A program made the translations under genes and the position numbers. DNA of 64,000 nucleotides from Asbonarchaeum sp964517675 (lineage in GTDB: Archaea; Nanohalarchaeota; Nanosalinia; Nanosalinales; Nanoanaerosalinaceae): assembly GCA_964517675.1 (NCBI GenBank), contig CAZFEL010000001.1, positions 468,301 to 532,300 of the forward strand. Direction: 5' to 3'. The notes beneath the pieces are model-generated. The model had not been told where the DNA came from and searched no databases. It worked only from the letters and a program-made list of their open reading frames with translations. Below are positions 56,507 through 64,000 of the stretch, in pieces. The first letter of the stretch is position 1, and the number at the start of each line of letters is the position of its first letter.

Positions 56507-57943
56507 CTACTTCTTCCGTTGTTCGATGTCTTCTTTCTCCTGGAGGAGGCTCGCGACGGTCCTGATCTCCATCATGTTGGTCGTCCCTGAGACGGATGTG
56601 GGAACACCGGCGCTGAGGATGAGCAGGTCATCGGGATCGACGAGATCGCGGTCCTGGAGGTAGCCGGCCGAGCTGGCGATCATGTCGTCGACGCTGTCGG
56701 GGAAGTCGGTGTAGAACGCTGTGACGCCCCAGACGAGGCTGAGCTGTCGACGGACCTTCTTCGAGTCGGTGAGGGCGATGATGTCGGTCCCGGGCCTGAA
56801 CTTCGCGATGTTCCTGGCGGTGTACCCGGAGGAGGTGTGTGCGATGATATAGCGGGCGTCGGTCTCCCGTGAGGCCTGCCAGATGTTCTTACAGATGATG
56901 TCCTCGATGTTGGTGCTGCGGCTCTTGACGGTGTGGTGGACCTCGTCCTGGAGCGATTCCTCGATCTTCTCGACGACTTCTGCCATGAACTGGAGGGATT
57001 TGACAGGGAAGTCACCGACTGCGGTCTCCTCGGACAGCATCACGGCGTCTGTCCCGTCGATGACGGCATTGGCGACATCGGAGACCTCGGCCCGGCTGGC
57101 GGTGGGGCTTTTCGTCATGGATTTGAGCATCTGGGTCGCGGTGATGACGGGCTTGCCCGCTTTGTTGCACTGCTTGATGATCGTTTTCTGGAGTATCGGT
57201 ACTTCGGATGCAGGTGTCTCGACACCGAGGTCGCCACGTGCGACCATGACGCCATCGGATGCCTCGAGTATCTCTTCGAAGTTGTCGACGGCTTTCTTGT
57301 GCTCGATCTTGGCGATGATGTCCATCTCGCCGTCGTGGTCCTCGATGATCTCCCGCATCCGCTCGATGTCTTCTGCGTGCTTGACGAAGGAGGCCGACAG
57401 GAAATCGAAATCGTTCTTTGCCCCGAAGACGATATCATCGACGTCTTTCTCGGTCGGGGCGCGGAGCCCGAGGTCTTTGCCGGGGACGTTGACCGATTTC
57501 TTCGTGGAGACGAGTCCGCCGTAGATGACCTCGCAGTGGGCGGTTTCCTCGACCGAGAGGACCTCGAGTTCGATCTGTCCGTCATCGATGAGGACGGTAT
57601 CGCCCGTTTCGACGTAGGAAAGGATTTCCTCGTGCTGGACGGGGAGTCGGTCCTCGTCGCCGGGGGATCCGTCTGCCGGGACGATCTCGACCGTCGCACC
57701 GGTCTCGAGCTCTGTGCCGTCCTCGACCTGGCCGAGCCGGATCTCGGGGCCCTGTGTGTCGACCATGGTGGCGACGTTCTGGTCGAGGGCATCGATTCGT
57801 TCTTTGATCTCGGCGTGGTCGTCATGGTCGCCGTGGGAGAAGTTCTGCCGGGCGACGTTCATGCCGGCGTTGGCGAGCTGCTGGAGCCGCTCGGTGCTGT
57901 CGGAGGCGGGCCCGATGGTGGCGACGATTTTCGTCTTGCGCAT
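56507..57943 (-). CDS. pyk: pyruvate kinase
   Basis: 478 residues from ATG 57943; minus-strand cttttaacg is 27 bp upstream. KIVATIGPASDSTERLQQLANAGMNVARQNFSHGDHDDH, the B domain, IIAKIEHKKAVDNFEEILEASDGVMVARGDLGVE (active-site Lys/Glu region), ATQMLKSMTKSPTASRAEVSDVANAVIDGTDAVMLSEETAVGDFP and the C-domain. Makes pyruvate and ATP from phosphoenolpyruvate, feeding the E1 complex encoded 3 kb away. Slight change: LRLNFSHG is here VARQNFSHG. Confidence 0.95.
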   Translation of the reverse strand: MRKTKIVATIGPASDSTERLQQLANAGMNVARQNFSHGDHDDHAEIKERIDALDQNVATMVDTQGPEIRLGQVEDGTELETGATVEIVPADGSPGDEDRLPVQHEEILSYVETGDTVLIDDGQIELEVLSVEETAHCEVIYGGLVSTKKSVNVPGKDLGLRAPTEKDVDDIVFGAKNDFDFLSASFVKHAEDIERMREIIEDHDGEMDIIAKIEHKKAVDNFEEILEASDGVMVARGDLGVETPASEVPILQKTIIKQCNKAGKPVITATQMLKSMTKSPTASRAEVSDVANAVIDGTDAVMLSEETAVGDFPVKSLQFMAEVVEKIEESLQDEVHHTVKSRSTNIEDIICKNIWQASRETDARYIIAHTSSGYTARNIAKFRPGTDIIALTDSKKVRRQLSLVWGVTAFYTDFPDSVDDMIASSAGYLQDRDLVDPDDLLILSAGVPTSVSGTTNMMEIRTVASLLQEKEDIEQRKK

Positions 57944-57966
57944 CGGGTACAGTTACTCACCTGTCG

Positions 57967-58590
57967 TTAAAAGTCCTTGGAGCGACGCCTGAACCAGGCC
58001 TTCATCCGGAGGAAGAACGGTTCCAGGCCGATGGGTTCCTGGACGGAGCCTGGGGTGAGCTTGAGGAACTCCTTCCGGAAGGCGGTGTAGGTGATCGATA
58101 CGATGAGGCCTGCGATGATGAGGTCATCGATCATGCCTGTGTGGATGTACGCGACCGGGACGGCGAGGGTGACATACAGCACCAGGTCCTCGGGTGAGCC
58201 GTCGTACCGGATGTATCGCTGGGCGGGGAGCCACTGGTGCCGGACGTGGTCATAGACTGCCTTATCACTTTCTTGCTTCCACGGCCGCTTGCTGAGGTCG
58301 CCGCCGATGGTGTCCATGGTGGCATGGAGCGCTATACCGAGAAGGAGGGCTGCGACCGCGACCGTAAAGAACCCGGTCCATGCGATCGCGATACCGAGGG
58401 CTGTGAGCGCGAGGACGCTCGAGATGAACGGGTAATGGAATGTCTTGCGATGGCTGAGCGGCATGTCGAGGTCAGGCAGGATGCCACCGATGATGCCGGC
58501 TAGGCCGATCAGCTCGAGGTTGCCTGGGGCGAGGACGGACAGCCCTGTGGCTGCGAGCAGACCTATCAGGGCGTGTGTTGTGATCATCAT
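57967..58590 (-). CDS. DUF457 (YdjM-type) membrane-bound metal-dependent hydrolase-like protein
   Basis: 207 residues from ATG 58590, with minus-strand catctttaaaatc about 33 bp upstream. MITTHALIGLLAATGLSVLAPG and GIIGGILPDLDMPLSHRKTFHYPFISSVLAL are the DUF457 signature (TH...G..PDxD...HR..TH), and ALHATMDTIGG supplies another His/Asp. Four or more helices. YdjM family members are membrane-located; enzymatic activity is unproven. Confidence 0.8.
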   Translation of the reverse strand: MMITTHALIGLLAATGLSVLAPGNLELIGLAGIIGGILPDLDMPLSHRKTFHYPFISSVLALTALGIAIAWTGFFTVAVAALLLGIALHATMDTIGGDLSKRPWKQESDKAVYDHVRHQWLPAQRYIRYDGSPEDLVLYVTLAVPVAYIHTGMIDDLIIAGLIVSITYTAFRKEFLKLTPGSVQEPIGLEPFFLRMKAWFRRRSKDF

Positions 58591-58715
58591 GGCGGCAGGT
58601 GTACACGTGGGTGCGCCGATTTTAAAGATGTCATTGCTGGACGGAGGGTTTTGGTTTGACGGAGATAAGGTCCTGTGATGTTTACGCGTGTAAGACGCCC
58701 CCGGGACTTACGCAA

Positions 58716-58725
58716 CATTTATAAG
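58716..58725 (+). promoter_or_regulatory. TATA-like box for the PAN-like gene
   Basis: catttataag centred about 65 bp before ATG 58785, so the transcript should carry a leader of about 38 nt, unusual here. Confidence 0.5.
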
Positions 58726-58784
58726 CTTCTCTGTCGGTTAGTATGGTCTAGGAGTAACGGGTTCCTGTTCAACTGGTGACCGCA

Positions 58785-60236
58785 ATGGACCTTGATGAGA
58801 TACGTGTGATGGCAGACGGCGATGAACAGCTCTATCAAAGCGCTGAGAAATTCAGGCAAGATGATGAGTATGTCAAGGGGCTGGAGGATGCCTCTGATGA
58901 GTTCGAGATCGCTGTCGAGTTCGATGAACGCGGCTATGAGATGGATTCGGTCACCCAGGTGAAAGGTGTTCTGTCGGACTATGAGGAGATGAAAGATGAG
59001 CCGGCGGCACGGCTGGCACCTGAGGACGACGATATCTACGATGATACTGACGATGAGCTGTCCGTCGATGAGCTTGAACAGGAACGCGACCGGCTGGAGG
59101 ATAAGGTGGGGCTGTTGGAGAACCAGCTGGAGCAGTACCGCTCGGACGAGGTCAACCGGGCGACGGTGGATGAGCTCGTCGAGGACGATGAGGCTGAGAC
59201 AGGCTATGCTGCCTGGATCGATCCCGATTCCCAGGCGAAAGAGGCCTACAAGGTCCCGATCGGTGAGGATATGTACACGGGCCTGGCCGAGGGGGCGGAG
59301 GTCGAGATCGATGCCAACGGTGGCGCGATCCGTGGCGTCTATGCGATGCCTGATGAGACCGAGACCGGCTACGAGGTGATGGAGGATGAGATGCCGGCTA
59401 TCGGCTATGATGATATTATCGGGCTCGATGAGCAGGTCGATACGCTCAGGCGCAAGACGGTCCTCCAGGAGACCCATCCCGAGCTGTTCGAGGAATGGGA
59501 CATCGACCAGGGGATGGGTGCGTTGCTGTACGGCCCGCCGGGGACGGGGAAGACGATGACGGTCCAGGCGATGGCGAACGAGGAGGACCGCTCGCTGATC
59601 AAGGTTGAGGGTCCGGAGCTGGTCAGCCGGTACGTCGGTGATGCACCGGAGCAGGTCCGGGAGATCTTCGATAAGGCCAGGGAGTCCGCGCCATCCCTCG
59701 TGATGGTGGATGAGCTGGATGCCCTCGCAGGGGACCGTGACCAGATGAGCGATGAGACCGGTGCCGGACGCCGGCTCGTTGGCCAGCTGCTCGCGGAGCT
59801 CGATGGGCTGAAGGAGGAGGCCGATGTGGACTTCGTCGGTACGACAAACCAGCCGGATCTTGTCGACGATGCCTTGCTCCGTCCTGGCCGGCTCGATCCA
59901 CTCGAGGTACCCCGACCGGATCGTGAGGCCTCGAAGGACCTCGCGATGGAAAACGGCGCCCCAGAGGAGTACGCGGAGCGGATGGTCGATCGTATCTTCG
60001 AGGATGAGGACTATGAGAGCGTCAACAGCGGCGCCCGCATCGAGGCGGTCGTGAAAGAGACCGTGATGGAGTATGCACTCGAGGAGCTCGGCCCGGAGGA
60101 TGAGGTCCCGTCCCGCGGTGAGGAGGTCAGAGACGAGATCGGGTGGTCGCGGTTCGAGGAAACAATGGACGAGGTCTTCCGGGTCGATGATGAGGACCCG
60201 CTCCACGGGACGACCCGGACGGATTACATCCAGTGA
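58785..60236 (+). CDS. PAN-like AAA ATPase (proteasome-activating nucleotidase type)
   Basis: 483 residues from ATG 58785; GTG 58776 is in frame. Residues 1-90 are an acidic extension. Then coiled coil DELEQERDRLEDKVGLLENQLEQYR (95-119), an OB-like part (125-190) and the AAA domain with LLYGPPGTGKT (248-257), pore loop SRYVGD (281-286), LVMVDELDALAG (305-316), TTNQPDL and LLRPGRLDPLEVPRPD. That is the PAN order. The C-terminus is RTDYIQ, with Tyr third from the end, so a canonical HbYX docking motif is missing. Likely a proteasome or unfoldase partner all the same. Confidence 0.82.
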   Translation: MDLDEIRVMADGDEQLYQSAEKFRQDDEYVKGLEDASDEFEIAVEFDERGYEMDSVTQVKGVLSDYEEMKDEPAARLAPEDDDIYDDTDDELSVDELEQERDRLEDKVGLLENQLEQYRSDEVNRATVDELVEDDEAETGYAAWIDPDSQAKEAYKVPIGEDMYTGLAEGAEVEIDANGGAIRGVYAMPDETETGYEVMEDEMPAIGYDDIIGLDEQVDTLRRKTVLQETHPELFEEWDIDQGMGALLYGPPGTGKTMTVQAMANEEDRSLIKVEGPELVSRYVGDAPEQVREIFDKARESAPSLVMVDELDALAGDRDQMSDETGAGRRLVGQLLAELDGLKEEADVDFVGTTNQPDLVDDALLRPGRLDPLEVPRPDREASKDLAMENGAPEEYAERMVDRIFEDEDYESVNSGARIEAVVKETVMEYALEELGPEDEVPSRGEEVRDEIGWSRFEETMDEVFRVDDEDPLHGTTRTDYIQ

Positions 60237-60271
60237 GGTGGCTCTGCGGTGACTGTGAACGGGCAAACTGA

Positions 60272-60289
60272 TTTAAACCAGTGTTTAAA
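60272..60289. repeat. perfect 7-bp dyad overlapping the promoter
   Basis: tttaaac, spacer cagt, gtttaaa: perfect inverted repeat. The right arm is the likely TATA element (centred 23 bp before ATG 60310), so a dimeric regulator bound here would control the nucleoside operon. Confidence 0.6.
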
Positions 60290-60309
60290 AGGTAACATCA
60301 CGTAATACA

Positions 60310-61296
60310 ATGCTGATCTTTTGCAACGGTATCGCCGGCTGTGGAGAGAAGGAGTACCTGGAGAAGTTCCGGGCGCTCTGTGAGGAAAAGGGCAAGGATG
60401 TCCGGGTCCACGATCTCGGGGAGAAGATCTTAGAGATCGGGCGGAAGGACTATCCTGAGCTGGGGAAGTACGATCTGATGGGGTTCCCGGAGTCGACGGT
60501 CAATGCCTGGCGTGCGGCTGCGTTCGAGTCGATCTCCTCGGAGATGGATGATGATGCGGACGTCCACGTGCTGGATGCCCATGCGTCGTTCTGGGTCAAA
60601 AACGGTCCCGAGCCGGCGATCAACACGAGCTATCTGCAGGAGGTCGATCCTGATGTCTACGTTCAGATCGTGGATTATGAGCCGGACATTCGGGACAGGC
60701 TCCAGGACAACCCGGAGCTGCCGGACGAGCGCAAGCCATCGCTGGAGGAGGTCATCAGGTGGCAGGAGGTCGAGCGGTACACGAACCGCATCCTGTCGGA
60801 CTTCCACCGCCGTCCGTTCTACGTGCTGGCGCGGCAGCACCCTGCTGCGTCGCTGTACGATATCGCGTTCGATGAGAGGCCGAAGATCTATACGAGCTTC
60901 CCGATCACGAACCTGGACAGGGAGTCCCTGAATGAGATCGGGGAGTACGTGGACCGGCTGCGGGAGCATGCGGTCGTCTTTGACCCGATCGAGATCGATG
61001 TGCGGGAGATCGATGATGACCGGGTCGAGGAGCTGATCAACAACCACACGGTCAAGCGGGACCAGCAGTTCATCGATCAGGCGGACATGGTCATCGTGAA
61101 CTTCCCGGAGATGGTCTATTCCTCCGGGGTGGAGTATGAGGTCAACTATGCCTCCCGGACGGGCAAGCCTGTCTGGATCATCAAGCCGGAGGGCAATGCG
61201 GGACCGTTCACGGACTTCAACTGTGAGCGGGAGTTCAACTCCGAGGAGGCCTGTTTTGAGGCGCTGCAGGAGAAGTACGGTGATATCGATGGATGA
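60310..61296 (+). CDS. fusion of adenylate-kinase-like and nucleoside deoxyribosyltransferase-like domains
   Basis: 328 residues from ATG 60310. Residues 1-135: P-loop-kinase-like, starting LIFCNGIAGCGEKEYLEKF, where the Ser/Thr after the P-loop Lys is missing (GCGEKE), then DVHVLDAHASF. Residues 190-328: KIYTSFPITN, then QADMVIVNFPEMVYSSGVEYEVNYASRTGKPVWII, the nucleoside 2-deoxyribosyltransferase-like pattern (DxVVAxL...D.G...E.GyA...gKPV). Stop overlaps the deoC start by 8 nt. It probably processes a nucleoside or nucleotide in a salvage pathway; the first domain may only bind nucleotide. Confidence 0.7.
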   Translation: MLIFCNGIAGCGEKEYLEKFRALCEEKGKDVRVHDLGEKILEIGRKDYPELGKYDLMGFPESTVNAWRAAAFESISSEMDDDADVHVLDAHASFWVKNGPEPAINTSYLQEVDPDVYVQIVDYEPDIRDRLQDNPELPDERKPSLEEVIRWQEVERYTNRILSDFHRRPFYVLARQHPAASLYDIAFDERPKIYTSFPITNLDRESLNEIGEYVDRLREHAVVFDPIEIDVREIDDDRVEELINNHTVKRDQQFIDQADMVIVNFPEMVYSSGVEYEVNYASRTGKPVWIIKPEGNAGPFTDFNCEREFNSEEACFEALQEKYGDIDG

Positions 61297-61978
61297 AACG
61301 ACTCTCGCGGCGCTGATCGATCACACGAACCTGTATCCAGATGCGCACATGGAGGATCTCGCGGAGCTGTGTGCTGAGGCGGAGGAGTACGGTTTCGCCG
61401 CTGTCTGTGTCTACAGTGCGGAGGTCGGGCGCGTCCGCTCCCAGCTCGGCGATGCTGTTGATGTCGCTGCGGTGGCAGGGTTCCACCACGGCCGCAGTGC
61501 CACGTCGGTGAAGGCAGAGGAGGCCCGGACGGCTGTCGAGGCTGGGGCTGATGAGATCGACGTGGTTATCAACCAGGGTCACCTGAAGGACGGCAGGATG
61601 CTCGAGGCGGTGGAGGATCTCCGTGCTGTCCGCGAGGCGGTTCCTGATGCGGTCCTGAAGATCATCTGTGAGAACTGTAACCTCGACCGCGATGAGAAGG
61701 TCCAGGCCTACCGGGCTGCGGAGAAGGCCGATGCTGATTTCATCAAGACCTCGACTGGCTTCGGCAGCCACGGTGCCCGGGTGGAGGATGTCGAACTGAT
61801 GGCCAAGACCCTCGAGGAGATGGGGTCGGACATGGGTATCAAGGCCTCCGGCGGCATCGGGGATGCTGACGATGCCGTACGGATGCTGGAGGCGTCCGGG
61901 AGGGATCCTGACCCGTCACGGTTCCGGATCGGTGCCTCGAGTGGCGTTGCGATAGTTGAGACGTTAGGTGATGCATGA
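61289..61978 (+). CDS. deoC: deoxyribose-phosphate aldolase
   Basis: 229 residues from ATG 61289. AALIDHTNLYPDAHMEDLAELCAEAEEYGFAAVCVYSAEV, DEIDVVINQGHLKDG, VLKIICENCNL, DADFIKTSTGFGSHGARVEDVELM, MGIKASGGIGDADDAVRML and RIGASSGVAIVETL follow the DeoC TIM-barrel, with the Schiff-base Lys in FIKTSTGF. Splits deoxyribose-5-phosphate into glyceraldehyde-3-phosphate and acetaldehyde. Middle gene of a three-gene operon with two NDT-like proteins. Confidence 0.95.
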   Translation: MDETTLAALIDHTNLYPDAHMEDLAELCAEAEEYGFAAVCVYSAEVGRVRSQLGDAVDVAAVAGFHHGRSATSVKAEEARTAVEAGADEIDVVINQGHLKDGRMLEAVEDLRAVREAVPDAVLKIICENCNLDRDEKVQAYRAAEKADADFIKTSTGFGSHGARVEDVELMAKTLEEMGSDMGIKASGGIGDADDAVRMLEASGRDPDPSRFRIGASSGVAIVETLGDA

Positions 61979-62403
61979 TGAAGAATATCTACTTTGCCGG
62001 ACCGGTATCGATCAACCCGGAGAAGGCGACGGAGGAGAAAAAGGCCTTCCTGGAGGAACACTGGGAGGTGCTGGAAGAGAACGATATCAACGTGTACTCG
62101 CCACATCTGATGTACAAGTGGCTCTCGGATGTGCCTGAGAACGAGGGAAAAGGATCGCGCCCGGAGACGTACGCGCTGCGGTCGTGCCTGAACCTGATCG
62201 AGACGGCGGATCTGGATGCTGTCGTGATGCTGACACCGCTTGATGAGGAGAGCAGCGGTATGCGGGAGGAACGCGAACTTGCAGAGGAGCTTGGCATCCC
62301 TATCTACAATCTGCCGTACTTCTCCACGAGCGATGGTGTCCTGACGGTCAATGGTGCTGATGGGGAAGATCTGCAGGAGACACTCGGCTGCGTGGAAGGG
62401 TGA
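61975..62403 (+). CDS. nucleoside 2-deoxyribosyltransferase-like protein
   Basis: 142 residues from ATG 61975, overlapping the deoC stop (ATGA). Starts MKNIYFAGPVS, the NDT/DUF4406 beginning (iYlAGPI/F), and has EETADLDAVVMLTPLDEESSGMREERELAEELGIPIYNL, where SSGMREE stands for the D-GxxxE nucleophile region. May hydrolyse or transfer the base of a deoxynucleoside (monophosphate), giving DeoC its substrate. Related to the C-terminal half of the first gene in the operon. Confidence 0.72.
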   Translation: MMKNIYFAGPVSINPEKATEEKKAFLEEHWEVLEENDINVYSPHLMYKWLSDVPENEGKGSRPETYALRSCLNLIETADLDAVVMLTPLDEESSGMREERELAEELGIPIYNLPYFSTSDGVLTVNGADGEDLQETLGCVEG

Positions 62404-62405
62404 AC

Positions 62406-62415
62406 CTATATAAAT
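62406..62415 (+). promoter_or_regulatory. TATA-like box for the CMP kinase gene
   Basis: ctatataaat centred 27 bp before ATG 62437, inside a separate unit from the nucleoside operon. Confidence 0.6.
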
Positions 62416-62436
62416 CTGGAAGGGGCAGTGTTGAAT

Positions 62437-62964
62437 ATGCCTGTAATCGTCGTTTCGGGACCTCCTGGGGCTGGTTCGTCGACGGCTGCACAGATAATAG
62501 CCGATGAACTCGATGTAGATTATTTCTCGCCTGGAAAGCACTTCAAGGAGAAGATAGAGGGTGCTGAGACCGAGGCAGCGAACAGGGGCTGGAAGGACAA
62601 GGAGCTGAGCAGCGAGTCGACGCACAACAGCATCGATGACCTCCAGAAGCAGGTCGCCAAGCAGGGTGATGTGGTGATCGACGGGAAGCTGTCGATCCAC
62701 ATGGTCGGTGACATGGCCGACCTGACGGTCTGGGTGAAGGCGCCGGTGAAGACCCGGGCCGAGCGTGCGGCCAGCCGCGATGAGATGAGCTTCGAGGAGG
62801 CCAAAGAGATGATGCAGGAGCGCCAGCACGATGAGGTGGAGAACTGGAAGGAGATGTACGGGTTCAACTACCTTGAGCAGGAGGATGAGGCCGATCTGAT
62901 TATCCAGACGGAGGAGATGTCACCACAGGAGATCGTCGATCTGATCCTCTCGAAGGTCCGCTGA
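62437..62964 (+). CDS. cmk: cytidylate kinase, archaeal type
   Basis: 175 residues from ATG 62437; GTG 62428 is the only extension. VIVVSGPPGAGSSTAAQIIADELDVDYFSPGKHFKEK is the P-loop and lid entry, with GAGSST in place of GxGK(S/T): the usual P-loop Lys is Ser. VVIDGKLSIHMVGDMADLTVWVKAPVKTRAERAASRD is the DGR/AxxxxR region. Phosphorylates CMP (and dCMP) with ATP. Archaeal CMP kinases of this size share the short lid. Follows a deoxynucleoside-salvage operon. Confidence 0.8.
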   Translation: MPVIVVSGPPGAGSSTAAQIIADELDVDYFSPGKHFKEKIEGAETEAANRGWKDKELSSESTHNSIDDLQKQVAKQGDVVIDGKLSIHMVGDMADLTVWVKAPVKTRAERAASRDEMSFEEAKEMMQERQHDEVENWKEMYGFNYLEQEDEADLIIQTEEMSPQEIVDLILSKVR

Positions 62965-62975
62965 TTGCTCGTTTC

Positions 62976-63782
62976 TCACGCCTCGATCAGGCCTGCGATG
63001 ATGATGAGGAGGAATGCGAGCGAGAGCAGGACTGTGACATCTCGTGCAGGCCTGATGTAGTTGTGTATGTCGTCTTTGCCTGATGTCATCAGTGTCTCGG
63101 TGTCGATTGCGAGGAGTGTACCGGCAAGCCCTGCGAGGATGTAGGCCGTGACTTCGATGCTACCGTGGACGAGATACGGCGCTGTCCGGACAGGGACCTC
63201 GAGGAGGTGATCGGAGGTGGCACCGATGAGCACCCCGAGGATGGAGGCGTTCCAGACCAGGACAAAGACCATGCCGCCGCTGATGAGGAAGCTGAGTGCA
63301 AAGGTGGCTCCGAGGAGGCTGAGGTTGTTCGTGACGATGTTGATGAAGAAGCTGTCGGCTGTTATGAACCCGGTAGCACCTGTCATCCCGGAGAGGGAGT
63401 TCATCGCATCGAGGACGGTATACTGGATGGTGAAGAACCTGTCCGGGAGAATGAGGACAGCCGCTGCGAAGATGAACGTTGCGGCGAGGAACGAGGTCAG
63501 GTAGATCTTGACTTCCTCGGCGTGACGGCGCAGGAGGCGGGGTTCCTCCCAGGATGCTGTTATCTCTTCGAGATCGCGTTCTTTGATATAGCTGGTGAAG
63601 GGGTACACGAGTGCGAGTGAGGTGAAAAATACCGCGACCAGTCCGCCGAGATCGATACCACCGACGTGGAACGGGAGGATGAACTGTGCGATCAGGAGGG
63701 ATGCGATGACTGCGAGCGCTGTCGCAATCACAGCCTCGCTGGCAGTTGTGTCCTCTCCGCTGAAGATGATGGTGTCAAACAC
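62976..63782 (-). CDS. SpoIIM/DUF95-family membrane protein
   Basis: 268 residues from GTG 63782; no nearby ATG, and the upstream stop is 2 nt away so the two genes are coupled. Four or five helices. FINIVTNNLSLLGATFALSFLISGGMVFVLVWNASILGVLIG and YLVHGSIEVTAYILAGLAGTLL match the SpoIIM pattern (NN...f..G...G....N...lG, PHG..E..a...Ag..G). In archaea such proteins occur in cells that do not sporulate; a role in membrane fusion or division is only suspected. Confidence 0.75.
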   Translation of the reverse strand: MFDTIIFSGEDTTASEAVIATALAVIASLLIAQFILPFHVGGIDLGGLVAVFFTSLALVYPFTSYIKERDLEEITASWEEPRLLRRHAEEVKIYLTSFLAATFIFAAAVLILPDRFFTIQYTVLDAMNSLSGMTGATGFITADSFFINIVTNNLSLLGATFALSFLISGGMVFVLVWNASILGVLIGATSDHLLEVPVRTAPYLVHGSIEVTAYILAGLAGTLLAIDTETLMTSGKDDIHNYIRPARDVTVLLSLAFLLIIIAGLIEA

Positions 63783-63784
63783 TG

Positions 63785-63997
63785 TTATGCGACCCTGTCT
63801 TTGATGGCCTCGTGTTCTGGGTCGTCTTTCTGTGTGACGTGGGATTTCATGGCGGTCCGCGTGGAGAACCGTCGTCCGCAGACCGGGCACTCTGTCTGGA
63901 TGAGTGTCGAGAGGGCTTCCTGGGCGTCCATGATGGTGACTGTCGCCTCCGAGCACATGTCGGCGATGACATCGATCAGCTCCTGTCTGTCGTACAT
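63785..63997 (-). CDS. C2H2 zinc-finger protein
   Basis: 70 residues from ATG 63997, close to the window end so a longer form is possible. Helical part MYDRQELIDVIADMCSEATVTIMDAQEALSTLI, then CPVCGRRFSTRTAMKSHVTQKDDPEH: a single C2H2 finger (CxxC-x12-H-x8-H). Two bases separate it from the SpoIIM-like gene. Small single-finger proteins of this kind are known in archaea and are thought to be DNA-binding. Confidence 0.7.
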   Translation of the reverse strand: MYDRQELIDVIADMCSEATVTIMDAQEALSTLIQTECPVCGRRFSTRTAMKSHVTQKDDPEHEAIKDRVA

Positions 63998-64000
63998 GTC

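Noticed and set aside
58719..60266. 515-codon open frame on the minus strand
   Set aside because: Antisense to the PAN-like ATPase; no domain, composition unlike the acidic proteome.
1..64000. tRNA, rRNA, CRISPR arrays, transposases
   Set aside because: Scanned by eye for cloverleaf ends (T-loop ggttcga patterns), repeat-spacer arrays and DDE or IS200-type proteins; none convincing.

Overview
The window is archaeal and looks salt-adapted. Archaeal markers are RNase P proteins Rnp2, Rnp3 and Rnp4, deoxyhypusine synthase, SBDS, proteasome alpha, a Trm-G10-type tRNA methyltransferase, an XPB-like helicase, a presenilin-type protease and Dpo4-type DNA polymerase. Most genes have a TATA-like box 23-35 bp before the start codon and little or no leader, as expected for leaderless archaeal transcripts. 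Nearly every protein is very rich in Asp/Glu and poor in Lys, the usual sign of a salt-in halophile. The DNA is GC-rich. A Tat-exported GH15 glucoamylase, glycolysis-end enzymes (pyruvate kinase, pyruvate dehydrogenase E1), superoxide dismutase and many small orphan proteins would fit a nanohaloarchaeon (DPANN), but a halobacterium is not excluded. The lineage is an inference.

Layout. 1-5.7 kb is accessory: a McrB/McrC-type restriction pair, six small proteins with winged-helix-like C-termini (one carrying a HEPN-like motif), and about 640 bp of AT-rich repeat-bearing DNA without a convincing gene. 5.7-14.8 kb is a patchwork of EamA and MFS transporters, a probable DUF4258/DUF2283 toxin-antitoxin pair, a leftover EamA gene end, three frameshifted genes (one a kinase of the aminoglycoside-phosphotransferase fold), an 11-residue-repeat protein, a DUF123 protein, a phosphatase homologue without its catalytic Cys and a flavin reductase. 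14.9-28 kb is mostly core: XPB-like helicase, M18 aminopeptidase, FxsA, PerM-type protein, Rnp4, presenilin homologue, tRNA methyltransferase plus RNase Z, hydrolase, CYTH protein, superoxide dismutase. 28-44.8 kb holds a Cdc48-like AAA ATPase with a duplicated N-domain, MscS, deoxyhypusine synthase, a metallo-beta-lactamase exonuclease, glucoamylase, MgtE, SBDS, a SAM-cleaving DUF62 enzyme and proteasome alpha. 45-51 kb has three Na+/Ca2+-exchanger-like genes (one frameshifted twice), Rnp2-Rnp3 and polymerase IV. 51-64 kb has pyruvate dehydrogenase E1, phosphate transporter, pyruvate kinase, a PAN-like AAA ATPase, a deoxynucleoside-salvage operon (NDT-like, DeoC, NDT-like), CMP kinase and a SpoIIM-type membrane protein.

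How it fits together. Two AAA unfoldase candidates and proteasome alpha suggest regulated proteolysis. Rnp2/3/4, RNase Z and the G10 methyltransferase cover tRNA maturation. Secreted glucoamylase plus pyruvate kinase and pyruvate dehydrogenase E1 suggest sugar fermentation. Polymerase IV and the beta-lactamase-fold nuclease both end in a PCNA-binding-like motif, which ties them to DNA repair. I see no tRNA, rRNA, CRISPR array or intact transposase.
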